A stretch of 64,000 bases of DNA from Pegea sp. RAD2-039 (Eukaryota; Chordata; Thaliacea; Salpida; Salpidae). Both the position numbers and the translations under genes were made by a program. Where the stretch lies: contig JAQGEQ010000363.1 in the NCBI GenBank assembly GCA_034620365.1, forward strand, positions 2,108,001 through 2,172,000. Direction: 5' to 3'. Numbering within the stretch: the stretch's first letter is position 1; each line of letters starts with the position of its first letter. Positions 50,198 through 62,006 of this stretch are shown here, one piece after another. The notes beneath the pieces were generated by a model, which was not told where the DNA came from, did no database searches, and worked only from the letters and a program-made list of their open reading frames with translations.

Positions 50198-51927
50198 AAT
50201 TTTCCATAATGGCATCCTAACTAAAATATCTAATTCATCACCAACGGTACCGACAGGAAAAACAGCTGATTCACAATCAATTAAACCCATCAGAGCTCTT
50301 GTAAACATCTCCTAAAAATCAAAGATTTGTTATTTCAAAGTAAACTAAATCTGATCTGCAAAAATTTAAAACTAAAATCGAGTAACTTTTATTAACTTAT
50401 ATTTTTGTCAAGACAACAATTATGCTTCAAATGAAACGAACTTACTTTTTCGCGGAAATCTGGTTCACCAAAATGCAATGTTCTAGTGACATCTGTAGTT
50501 CCCTCAAAATACTGACCACCAGAGTCAATGAGATAAAGCTCATTTATCGATAAGTTTCGGTTTGTTTCAGGTGTAGCTCTAAAGCAAGTTTAACTAAATT
50601 ATGATTCTTAAATCACAGTATATGAAGTCATCATGATAACTTTCAATAAACCAAACATATAAAAATAGTTTTTAAATACTAATAGACGAAAATTAATTGA
50701 TGATTTAAAACAATTTTCATTTATAACTCAAAGTTATGACTTTTGATCTTAGCATTTTAGAGAAGCAAAGATGAGCTGAAAACTTCGCTAACAAACCCAT
50801 AATGTATAATTGCTGCGTTTGGACCACTTGCAGAAATCGAAGCAAAACTCAAACCTCGACTTTTATTTTGACTTAACCGAAACTCTTTTAACTTTTCAGC
50901 ACCACTCATTTCATCAACAGTTCCTAATGGAACATTTTCTTCAAGCCATTTGATGTATTCACATAAAGCTATTGCATCCGCTATCTGTTAAATGATTTAC
51001 ATAAACATCAAAAAAGATGGAAGATTTGTAGAAAGTTGTATACAAACGACTAACATGTGCATTTCTCATTCCTTTTTCCTGAACAGAGCTTTTTACAGAC
51101 TTTGCAAGTGCCACTGGAGAATCTTCTGATACTTGTAGAGTCTGTGATGTAAAAATATTTAACGAAATATAAACGATAAACATTTTTTTTTTAATCTATA
51201 TTTGTGGCTGATTCACTGATTATATGATTCATCTTGTATTTACAAACTTACAGTGTTAACAGCATTATACATCCCATATGAAGTTGAGTCACGTGCCATC
51301 CATATTATCTTCTTATCTCCAGAAAGACTTTCCAAATAGGGTCTTGCATCGTCATAAGACTTAATCTCAATGCAAGAGCTTCTTAGCTCACAACCTTAAC
51401 AGTATCATTTATACAAACTCATTTCAGTAATCTTACATCAAGTATTTAGAAAACTCACCTTGAGGATTTATTGATTCTAAAAGTCCATCTTCAAACTTTG
51501 ATATGTTAACAAATAATTGGGAGTTACTAGATTTGCCAATTAAGGCATAAGCAGTAAAAACTGGCGTGTAAGGAATGTCACCACCTCGTAAGTTGAAAAA
51601 CCCTAACAAAATTCACTTATACATATTATCATCAACTATAGTTGATTGTGAAAGTCTAGATAAACTTTTAATGAACAAAACAATAATTATTTCTATGTTT
51701 GTTATAAACTACTAAACTTACAAGCAACTTCATCTAACTTGATCATCAACAAGTAATCCACTGGCTTGTTTTTAAGTTCTTTCCTGATTCGAGATAATTT
51801 TGTCTAAATATAAATTATTGATGTTAAAAGTTTGTTTCACAAATATTACAATGTCGAGCATCATCTAAGGATTATAATTTCTATCTAAATTTGTGGATAC
51901 CTCATATGGGTAACCAGCATATTCCAG
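50198..51927 (-). pseudogene. Truncated inverted copy of the aminopeptidase P gene
   Basis: Inverted copy of 59042-60769. It carries, in transcription order, the last bases of exon 6, all of exons 7 to 12 with their introns, and part of exon 13. It stops within exon 13 just before the histidine-glycine (HGTGHG) metal-binding segment, and has no signal peptide, N-terminal domain, final metal-binding exons or GPI tail. Exons 7-12 remain open and splice sites are intact, so the copy is young. Without the flanking exons it cannot make the enzyme. Both edges are abrupt and lie inside exons. It could still be transcribed. A transcript of the plus strand here would be complementary to the aminopeptidase mRNA. 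Confidence 0.88.
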
Positions 51928-54015
51928 TTACATTGCCACATAAATTGCTGTCAAGTTGGTTTTTATTTAAAGTATTCATCCATAAGCTTGATTTATCACA
52001 TTTCATTTTCAACTTGGTATCATGTAATTAAAAACAAACTTCTGTTTAGATTTATCAAAAAATGTTTTATTTTGAATACCACGTTTTGATCATGGTATTT
52101 TTATCTACTATATCTATTTGTAGATTTTTTATTTTTCCTTTATATCGTTCATTAGCGAAAGATTAAGCAGAATTTTGATGTTTTTGTATAAACTTTGCCT
52201 GGTATGTTTTTCATGAGTATTTGTATTATGAATTTTAAGGTTTTATTGATTCTTTTTTATTGTAGTTTTATAGTAACCTTTTTTCCTTTCTTTAATATAA
52301 CTTAAGAATCACTGCAATTGAAAATATTGAGTTTTTAAATTATATCATTAAAATATTTGACTAAAAAAGCTGAAACTTCCTAAGTATTTAAAAAAGACTA
52401 TTGTAAGAAAACCTTTTCAATATTTGTTGCAAGTAACTGAACACTTTAAATAACAATGTTTTGTTAGAATATTTTCTCTAATTAAATTAAATACAAAGAC
52501 ACTTTTTGATAGAACGTTTAGTTGGAAGATTTTTTATTGATGTTTTAAGTTTTTAAATATATAATATATACTTTGTTTAATCATTTTTACATTTCTATTT
52601 TAATACTGATTATCATGCTTGCTTTTTGATTAAGAATTTACCTGGTTACTAAATCAAAATAAAATTAAGTTCTTAAAAAATGCTTTTTCTATAAACCTTA
52701 TAACTAAATATTTGTCAATTATTTCACTTTAAGTAATTTTTAAAATCAAATTAGTTTTTGGTCTTTAAAATGAAAGAAACAGATATTCTCATTTATATAT
52801 TCGAATAAAAATTATTCATTTAATAGTTTTACTTATTTAACTTTGAAGCTTATCATCAAAAGAGATGTAATAAGCAAATAAAAATGTTTTAGTTTACAAT
52901 AAATATGTTAACACAGAAGATAAAAAAAAAGAATTATTCTAGCTTTACATTAAACTTAAGCTTTAATGTAGAACTTCAAAAATTTTGAATTTTTCTAAAA
53001 ATAAGCTTTTGAACAATTTAAAATCTATTTGCTATTTCTTGTAAATTTCATTTGTTTGAACAAAGTAATTATCCAATCAAATATTTAACCAATGAATATT
53101 CTTTTAGCTGTACAAATGCAAAAGTTGTCAAATTTTCTTACACATAGCTACAAATTCAAAATAGTAGAAACATATTTTTATATTTTTGTTGCATGGATTA
53201 TGGGCAATAAATAAATTACAAAAGAAACCAATAAACTTCTAACTAATTTTTAATAATTATAAAAACTTCTTTACAAATATAAAAGTTTCTTACCTTACAG
53301 TTTTTTCTCAAAAAAATATTCAATCTTTCAACATGTAAAAGTAAAAAAGAGTTTGAACAAATCACGAAAACTTATTTATTTCATATATTATCAAAATAAT
53401 GATTTTACAACATAAAATTTGGACGGCATCCTTAATAAGGACTTTAATAAAATCTTGAGTAACTATTGCTAAATATACTAAATTGTAATGCTAAAAAATG
53501 TAGAACAAAGTATAAAATGAAACGCACCAATGAAAATCAAATAAGTTTGTTTATCGTTATCAAAGTCAAAAAGCCACCGTGAAAGACCTGAATTTTATTG
53601 AAGTTGATAATAATTTTTATGTCAAAGTAAACTAAAGTTTTCAAGTATGGTTTGTTGCTATTAGCTCGAAAATTTGATTTGTAAAACAACAATATGAAAA
53701 TTTAATCTCTTAGATTTTTTACTTTTGTTCAAAACTCTTCTCAGCTAGGTTGCTAGAAGAGAATCTTTCAACTCAATCAAGAATTAAACACCACTTAGTG
53801 GTCGTAACATAACATTTAGATGCAAGATAAAAGACATGAATAACAAATGTCTTTGATCGATAAGCAATTGATTTTATCCTAAATAAAAACTTTTCGTCTA
53901 TTTGTGGAAGTTGACACTTGAAACTAATTTAAGTTGAAAACATGTTATGTTACAGGATATGACAGAGATGAAATTGTTATTTCAAGTATTTAAAACAAAC
54001 TAACATTGTGTCTTG
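51928..54015. other. Intergenic DNA between the aminopeptidase fragment and S4
   Basis: A+T-rich, with no supported gene, RNA or repeat. None of the missing aminopeptidase exons were found beyond the fragment's edge. Confidence 0.5.
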
Positions 54016-54023
54016 TATATAAA
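54016..54023 (+). promoter_or_regulatory. TATA box of S4
   Basis: TATATAAA about 60 bases before the S4 start codon, at the position conserved in the family. Confidence 0.65.
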
Positions 54024-54082
54024 CTGATCATTTGTCAATTTAAACTATATTATTATCTACTGTCGATGTACTTAATTGACAA

Positions 54083-56329
54083 ATGATGAAGCTTCTTATC
54101 TTACTCCTAGCATCTGTTGCAGTAAGTAAAGTTGTTCTAAAACTTTAATTGAAAATCGAAATTACCTTTTGGCAGGCTGTTCAGTCAATGTCTTACTCGT
54201 GCCCACCTTATGAGTATTGGTGCTTGCATGACTTTTTGGTGTTTCCATCACAAAGCAACTATGAATGTCCGATTCTGTTCAAGCAATGCTGGTTGACAAC
54301 TCGCTTTTATTCTAGTTGTCTGAATGAATTTCCAAAATCTGAAAAAGATTCTTGTGAAACTGGTAAGGTGCTAAAAATAAGTATAAACTTTTATATGATT
54401 GTTTCTAACAGAGAAGAATATTGATGAAGTTACAAGTATTTATGAAGAAAAACTGAAAGAAAAAAGAAACGAAATTGAAAAAGAAATAAATGCTGGAATA
54501 TTACCGTTCACAGAAGAAATTGAAAATCTTCATTCTTTCTATTTTGACAAATTCCAAACGTATCTTCAAAAACTCTTTAAAGTTGAACAGGATGAGTACA
54601 AAAATAAGACTTCCGAATACCAAGAAATACTAGACCACAAAAAGTTTGAGGCTATTCAACAATTTAATAATGCTGTTAAAGATGCCATGAATAAAATTAT
54701 CAATTTTCATCAGCAGATTATTGATAGGTAAAATCAATCAAGAAATTACTAATAATGCAAAATGAAAAGACGTTTTTCTCTAGGTTCCAAAATTGTCTAT
54801 CAACTCGCAAATCTCGATTAGATTCCTACAATTCAAACCTAAGTGAACGTTCAAACGATATGATAAATACATATAAACTGTCACTTCAGGAGTCCGTTGC
54901 GAAACGGGTTGAATGGGCGAAAAGTACATTTAATGCACTTTACGGTCAGTTTTTAATAATCTTTGTATTAAAAGATAAATCTAAAATAAATCTTTTGTAA
55001 GCAGGTGATGAGGATAAAAGTGAAAATTATGAAAAAGCAATTCAACAACATCAAGTTAATCTTAATAATCAAGTTGATACTTTAGTTGAACAATATAAAA
55101 ATGATATCATTGAAGCCGTCAACAAAATGAAAGATAATTATAGATGTAACTACAAATGCTATTTCCAAACAGGCTGTTATAGGTTTTCGCAAATGAGTTA
55201 TTCTCGTTCATGGTTAGTTTCTTACTGCAGAATCAAAATTAAAACTTTACAACTGTTTTAATATCAGTGTACAGTTTCCGAGACCTCCTAAATATTCGTA
55301 CCAACTGTTTGCTGTTCAACCTTTTAAAGTTGATTGGAATGGATGCGAATATTCATTTTTACAAACTATTGGTAACTGAATCTACAAAAAGGAAATTTTA
55401 TCAATTAATCTCTGAAATTAATTATTTTTTCAGAACACAAAACTCCGAGATTTCAATCAGATGCTTTCATTGAAGACATAAATCAAAAAGCTCAAAAGTA
55501 TCAATTGGATCTTTCCAACAAGATATCTGAATGGAAGAATGAGATTTCAGAATGGAAGACAAACGCAGAAAACGTTTTTGATTCAAAGATAGATCAAATG
55601 ATTCCAACTCACTGCGAGTATGTAAATAATTAACTCTAGGATCGATTTCATTAAAAAAATTGAAACTATCTCACAGGAAACTGCCAACTGATGAACAAGT
55701 TGATAGTTATCATCAACAATTGAAAGAGCAAGCTTTTGCTTGGCTGGACATCAAAGAAACTAAATTGATTGTAGAAGTTCAGAATCTCCAAAAGAAGATC
55801 TTAAACAGGATCGAGTCATGGGTTGAAAACGCAAAATCTTACATAGAAAAAGTTAAGGGTCAATTTGAAAGTTGCCTTTTAAATCGAGATGAAAAGATCT
55901 CTGAATATGTGAAGTATATTGAAAAGATAAAACAAACACAACAAAGTCGACTGAACAATCGATTGACACGAGTAAGTATCTGTGAGCAAGTCCTGATTCC
56001 ATTTTCGTTAAAACTTCATGAATCTTTTCTAGTGTGCTGATCTACATAAGATGCAGTTTGATAAATTTTTCAACTCGACTTTTACTTCATCACCAACACA
56101 AGAGTATGCTGAGATGCTACAAAAACACTACAAGGCTCATGTTGATGACCTAGTTCTTCGAGTTCTACAGAAATTTGACAACTATTGGAAGCTATGGCAA
56201 CCAAAACTTGTACAACATTATGCTTGTAGCTTTAAATGTACAACATCTGTTCATACGCCTTGTTTGAATACATGTTACGACTGGAACTTTTATCCACCAT
56301 CACTGGACGAATGTAAACTCTATGTATAA
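54083..56329 (+). CDS. S4: divergent member of the S family (9 exons, about 596 residues)
   Basis: Exons: 54083-54121, 54176-54362, 54412-54727, 54784-54944, 55005-55212, 55268-55371, 55434-55617, 55677-55971, 56033-56329 (1791 nt). Exons 2, 4, 5 and 8 have exactly the family lengths (187, 161, 208, 295). Exons 3, 6, 7 and 9 differ by multiples of three. The ATG at 54086 is an equally possible start and would give the usual 36-nt exon 1. The signal peptide is MMKLLILLLASVAAVQS. The head keeps SCPPYEYW, CWLTTRFYS and DSCET. The middle is acidic helix as in S1. The YRCNYKCYFQTGCYRF block is kept, but the second cysteine block (CKYC..TCC) is largely lost. The tail has YWKLWQPKLVQHYACSFKC and extra cysteines. 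It lies within the 7 kb gap between the two aminopeptidase copies. Confidence 0.84.
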
Positions 56330-57237
56330 AGTAATTATGGTGTTGAAGATCATTTCAAAAAGTAAAAATTCTGTTTTTTACAGTCTTTGTTTGATGAATT
56401 TTCAACAAGCTGATGATTAACTAAAATTGGTTACATCTGCTTGTCGTTAAGAATAAATTAACTTGAAACAAAAAAATCTTTTTTACATTTTTCAGTTGAA
56501 AGAGAAAATGTGACATTTAGTTAAAATATTACAACACAATGAAATGTAGAAGAGTTTTAAATACAAGTTTATTTTAAAATTAAAATACTTTTATTGGTCT
56601 GAAATAAATATTTGCCAGAGATAGTAATGTTTTCAGAATTTATAAGTTAATTTTTTTTCTAACACAAAACTTAATGTATAAACTTTGTTTTTTGATTTTT
56701 ATTCATCAAAATATTTGAAGCAAGCGAAACTAATTTTTAATCTTTAAAATTATTCATAAAGTTTTTTTGAAAGGTTGTTCCAGCAAATTAAGCTTTTACC
56801 TACCTTTAATCGACCACAAGAATTTTTTAGTAATAAAAACACTTTTAAATAACAAGGCCACAATTGTAGTAAATATTGCAAGCCCTAAATATTTTCATAA
56901 ACAACTTGTTGTCTTATTTCAGATTAATCATTAACCAAAAAAAAATGTTCAAAGAATTGTATCCCAGATAAAAGTGCTTTTCTCTTTACTAGTTTAAACA
57001 TAATTTCTCAACAATATCATCACATCATTACGTAGTTAAAGTACGCGCTAAAATTTATTTTTTAGGAAGTATTCGAGGAAACTAGTTTCTCTTGTTTTTG
57101 TTTGAATATATAAATTAGGTTACAGTTGTTTTTCAATTTTAGGGGCAAGTATTTTATATCTTAACGTTAATTATTAAACAAATCTGATCAGAAAAGTTTA
57201 TAAAGCAGCATTAGTTTTAGAAATAAAAATAAGAATA
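56330..57237. other. Intergenic DNA between S4 and aminopeptidase P
   Basis: S4 polyadenylation signal near 56451 (GAATAAATT). At the right end GTTTATAAAGC (about 57196) is a possible TATA box about 40 bases before the aminopeptidase ATG. Nothing else is recognised. Confidence 0.45.
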
Positions 57238-60200
57238 ATGAAAAGCACAAACTTTTTCATAGTTGCAAGTAAGAAATTGATTAGTTGTTTTTTTATATTT
57301 TGATTTTAGAATATTAAATTAATCTTTAAGCTAAAGTTAAATATTGCCAAATATTAATAATAATAACTTGTAATTAAGTATTGATAATATTAAAGATCTG
57401 TGTAGAGATTGTAGAAATTATAAAGATATTTTTTGTTTAATAAACTAGATCTCATCAACTTTCAATATTTTATTTGGTTTTTAGAAGCAGGAATAATTTT
57501 AAATTGTTACCTGTAGAATGCTGTAGATAATATAATAGAATCAACTATAAACAAGTATTATTTTTTACACGATTCAGTCTGTACTAAAAGTAGAATTCAA
57601 AAATTAACAAAATCACCAAAGTGGTGTTAAAAACATTAGAAAGTAAATAATACTTGATTATAAATAATATTTTTCAATTTTTCTATTTCTTTAGTTTCTT
57701 TTTTTTTAACAATAAATTTCTTTTCCTCAAATCAGCGAAAAATTTATATATTTTGGAACAAAATTCAACAATTTGAGTTAATTTTGCAGAAAATTATTTA
57801 AATCGATTTCATCTTGATCTATAAAATCTTAAATTAGCCATAACAATTTAATAGTTTTATTTTACAAATAAATTTCGCTTTAGAGATAAAAATTTTGAGA
57901 AGCTCTAATTAGTTAAGTAAATATTCTAATTTAATAGTAGTTCGCAAACTCATTAAAAAATTTTTCACAAAAATTTAACTTTAAGATTATTTACAAAATA
58001 AGTAGAAAAAGAGAAACGATATAAAAAATAACTTTTTATTACAGCTGCAATATTTGCAATTTCTTTTGCTTATGTACCCGAGCAAAAGCAAGTTAAAAAC
58101 CCAACAAAAGGGTACAAAAGACCAAGAGTTCGTGACTGTAACCAGGTATTTTATTAAAAGACTTAATTTATACAAGTAGCCAGTCAGGATTTGATTTAAG
58201 TGTGAAATATTAAATTAAACTATTGTTTCTTACTACAGAATAACTTACCTCTAACAGCTGTTGATACAACTGACAGACTGCTTGCTCTACGAAATGAAAT
58301 CCGAGCAAAATCTTATAAGGCTTATCTGGTTCCATCATCAGATGCACATTTGGTAATTGAAAGTTTTCTGTTCAGTATACTCAACATTGATGTCAAACTG
58401 TTTGTAGAGTGAGTACATTGCACCTAAAGATGACCGTCTTCAATGGATTAGTGGTTTTAGTGGATCAGCAGGAACTGCTGTCGTAACTGAAGATAAAGCA
58501 GCCTTATGGACTGATGGAAGATACTTTGAACAAGCTGAAAACCAACTTGATTGTAACTGGCAGTTAATGAAAATAGGTATGACAAATTAGCAACTTACAA
58601 ACTGAACAAATAACAAATCAAATGATGAAAAGGAGAGAGTGGTGTCCCTTCAATTGAAGATTGGTTGATTGATGAAATCACAGCAGGTGGATTGGTTGGA
58701 GCAAACTCATTTCTTTTCGCAATAAGTTTGAGGCTTTTATATACTTCTGTTGTTTAACTTCTCAGTTATATTTGATTAAGTAATTTTAAATATAACAAAT
58801 TATTCCATTATATAAAATATTCAAATACTTGTATAAGCCTAAAGCTATAAAGAAATCAAACTAAATTAATTTAATTGGAAAGTTATGCATTCTACACTTT
58901 GAATATTTAGATGAATGGCAAAACTATGAAGCTCAACTTTCACCAAATTCATTAATAATGTCAGAAGCCATTCCTGATCTTATTGATCTAGTATGGGAAG
59001 ATCGTCCCAATGAAATAGAGAACAAAATATTTGAACACCCGCTGGAATATGCTGGCTACCCATATGAGGTATTCACAAAGTTAGATAAACATTATAATCT
59101 TAAGATGATGCTCAATATTGTAATATTTGTGAAATAAACTTTTAACGTCAATAATTTATATTTAGACAAAATTATCTCGAATCAGGAGAGAACTTAAGAA
59201 CAAGCCAGTGGATTACTTGTTGATGACCAAGTTAGATGAAGTTGCTTGTAAGTTTAGTGGTTTATAACAAACATAGATATAATTATTGTTTTGTTTATTA
59301 AAAGTTTATCTAGACTTTCACAATCAACTATGGTTGATGATAATATGTATAAGTGAATTTTGTTAGGGTTTTTCAACTTACGAGGTGGTGACATTCCTTA
59401 CACGCCAGTTTTTACTGCTTATGCCTTAATTGGCAAATCTAGTAACTCCCAATTATTTGTTAACATATCAAAGTTTGAAGATGGACTTTTAGAATCAATA
59501 AATCCTCAAGGTGAGTTTTCTAAATACTTAATGTAAGATTACTGAAATGAGCTTGTATAAATGATACTGTTAAGGTTGTGAGCTAAGAAGCTCTTGCATT
59601 GAGATTAAGTCTTATGACGATGCAAGACCGTATTTGGAAAATCTTTCTGGAGATAAGAAGATAATATGGATGGCACGTGACTCAACTTCATATGGGATGT
59701 ATAATGCTGTTAACACTGTAAGTTTGTAAATACAAGATGAATCATATAATCAGTGAATCAGCCACAAATATAGACTTAAAAAAATGTTTATCGTTTATAT
59801 TTCGTTAAATATTTTTGCATCGCAGACTCTACAAGTATCAGAAGATTCTCCAGTGGCACTTGCAAAGTCTGTAAAAAGCTCTGTTCAGGAAAAAGGAATG
59901 AGAAATGCACATGTTAGTCGTTTGTATACAACTTTCTACAAATCTTCCATCTTTTTTGATGTTTATGTAAATCATTTAACAGATAGCGGATGCAATAGCT
60001 TTATGTGAATACATCAAATGGCTTGAAGAAAATGTTCCATTAGGAACTGTTGATGAAATGAGTGGTGCTGAAAAGTTAAAAGAGTTTCGGTTAAGTCAAA
60101 ATAAAAGTCGAGGTTTGAGTTTTGCTTCGATTTCTGCAAGTGGTCCAAACGCAGCAATTATACATTATGGGTTTGTTAGCGAAGTTTTCAGCTCATCTTT

Positions 60201-62006
60201 GCTTCTCTAAAATGCTAAGATCAAAAATCATAACTTTGAGTTATAAATGAAAATTGTTTTAAATCATCAATTAATTTTCGTCTATTAGTATCTAAAAACT
60301 ATTTTTATATGTTTGGTTTATTGAAAGTTATCATGATGACTTCATATACTGTGATTTAAGAATCATAATTTAGTTAAACTTGCTTTAGAGCTACACCTGA
60401 AACAAACCGAAACTTATCGATAAATGAGCTTTATCTCATTGACTCTGGTGGTCAGTATTTTGAGGGAACTACAGATGTCACTAGAACATTGCATTTTGGT
60501 GAACCAGATTTCCGCGAAAAAGTAAGTTCGTTTCATTTGAAGCATAATTGTTGTCTTGACAAAAATATAAGTTAATAAAAGTTACTTGATTTTAGTTCGG
60601 AATTTTTGCAGATCAGATTTAGTTTACTTTGAAAAAACAAATCTTTGATTTTTAGGAGATGTTTACAAGAGCTCTGATGGGTTTAATTGATTGTGAATCA
60701 GCTGTTTTTCCTGTCGGTACCGTTGGTGATGAATTAGATATTTTAGTTCGGATGCCATTATGGAAAATTGAAAAAGATTTCAATCATGGTACAGGCCATG
60801 GTGTGGGACAGTACCTTAGTGTACATGAATGTTAGTTTCTCTTTTGTTTATATTTCTACTAACTAAAGAGTTTATAATCCAACAATTTCATACTAAAAAT
60901 ATCTCTGTTAGTATTTTCTTTTTATAATTGGCTAATTTTCGTTTTAGATCCTCCTGGTATTGGAGTAGGAGGATCGTATTCGAAATATGGTTCAACTCCT
61001 CTACAGCCTGGAATGTATACTAGCTTAGGTATTCAATAAAACCATTCTAGTTGTTTTCTATTTGTTATTTGTGATTTCAAATTTGGTTGTACTTTTATTT
61101 TAATTTCAAGCATTTTTTGTCGTATATATTTTTAATTTTTAAGTTTCTAACTTTTCAGGGACTGAAAAATGTTAATTTAATTAAAATGATGATTTACTTT
61201 TAGAGCCAGGATATTATGAAAGTGGGCATTTCGGAATACGTCATGAAAATATTGCTGTGGTAAAAAAGGTAAATAAACACTATCGTTTGAAGAAACTAAA
61301 ATAAATTATGTGAAAATTTACTTATTTAATTAGCTTTTGTTTAAAATAAGAATTGATTTTGAAATATTTGTTATTTGACATCTAACACTTTTTACAACTT
61401 ATAAGATTGTTTTAGTTAAAAGCAGATAACGTAATCTGTTTTTTTACTTTTTTTTATAGTTGTAACAAAATATGTCAACAAGCTTCCTTATCTAACTTCC
61501 AAAAAATTTGATAATCAGTTATTCTGAGAAAACGTTTACTAATATTTAAATAGTAAATAAATGAATACTGTTAACCTGTACTATTTGAATTTCTTCTTAT
61601 TCTATTTACCTGATTTCTAATTTGAACATTTTTTTTAGTCTATTAGTTTTTTAAGACTTCAAGCTGTTACGCTTGTACCATTCCAAGCAAAAATGATTGA
61701 TGCTAATTTACTGTCAGATGATCAAGTAAGTCGATGTTCTTTTAAAATAGAACTATTTATATTTAAAAAAAATTATAAATTTTTATAACATTTCAGTTAG
61801 ACTACTTGAACGATTATCATTATCGAGTGCTTTTTTATGTTGGCGAAGAAATGAAAAATCAAAATAAAACAGAACTCTATTATTGGCTAGGAAACGCTAC
61901 AACAAAAATACAGAAAGGAGGGACGTTAGCTTCCTCATCTGTGTCTTTAAAACTTAACTCTGTTGCTTTCTTTTGTTTTTTAACGTTATTTTGCAGTCTT
62001 CTGTAA
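57238..62006 (+). CDS. XPNPEP2: Membrane-type Xaa-Pro aminopeptidase (aminopeptidase P), 17 exons, 686 residues
   Basis: A metallopeptidase of clan MG, family M24, that removes an N-terminal residue preceding proline. Exons: 57238-57268, 58045-58145, 58239-58352, 58408-58576, 58633-58725, 58911-59068, 59166-59247, 59367-59510, 59575-59717, 59826-59912, 59983-60170, 60389-60521, 60656-60830, 60948-61028, 61204-61268, 61639-61725, 61797-62006 (2061 nt). It has a signal peptide ([19 protein letters not shown]), an N-terminal creatinase-like domain ([21 protein letters not shown]), then the catalytic domain: [15 protein letters not shown] with two metal-binding aspartates, HGTGHGVG with the histidine, HEYPPGIG, and glutamates in [11 protein letters not shown]. 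The C-terminus is hydrophobic ([14 protein letters not shown]) after a small-residue stretch, a GPI-anchor signal. These ends and the length (human XPNPEP2 is 674) point to the cell-surface form rather than the cytosolic XPNPEP1. The exon 5 donor (AA|GTTTGA) is the weakest. Confidence 0.92.
59042..60769 (+). repeat. Right arm of the aminopeptidase inverted duplication
   Basis: Source or partner of the inverted fragment at 50198-51927. The edges are CTGGAATATGCTGG in exon 6 and ATGGAAAATT in exon 13. Introns between them match almost base for base. Confidence 0.9.

Noticed and set aside
50959..51183. Frame of 74 codons repeated at 59784-60008
   Set aside because: It is exon 10 of aminopeptidase P with retained intron sequence on both sides, seen twice because of the inverted duplication; it is not a separate small gene.
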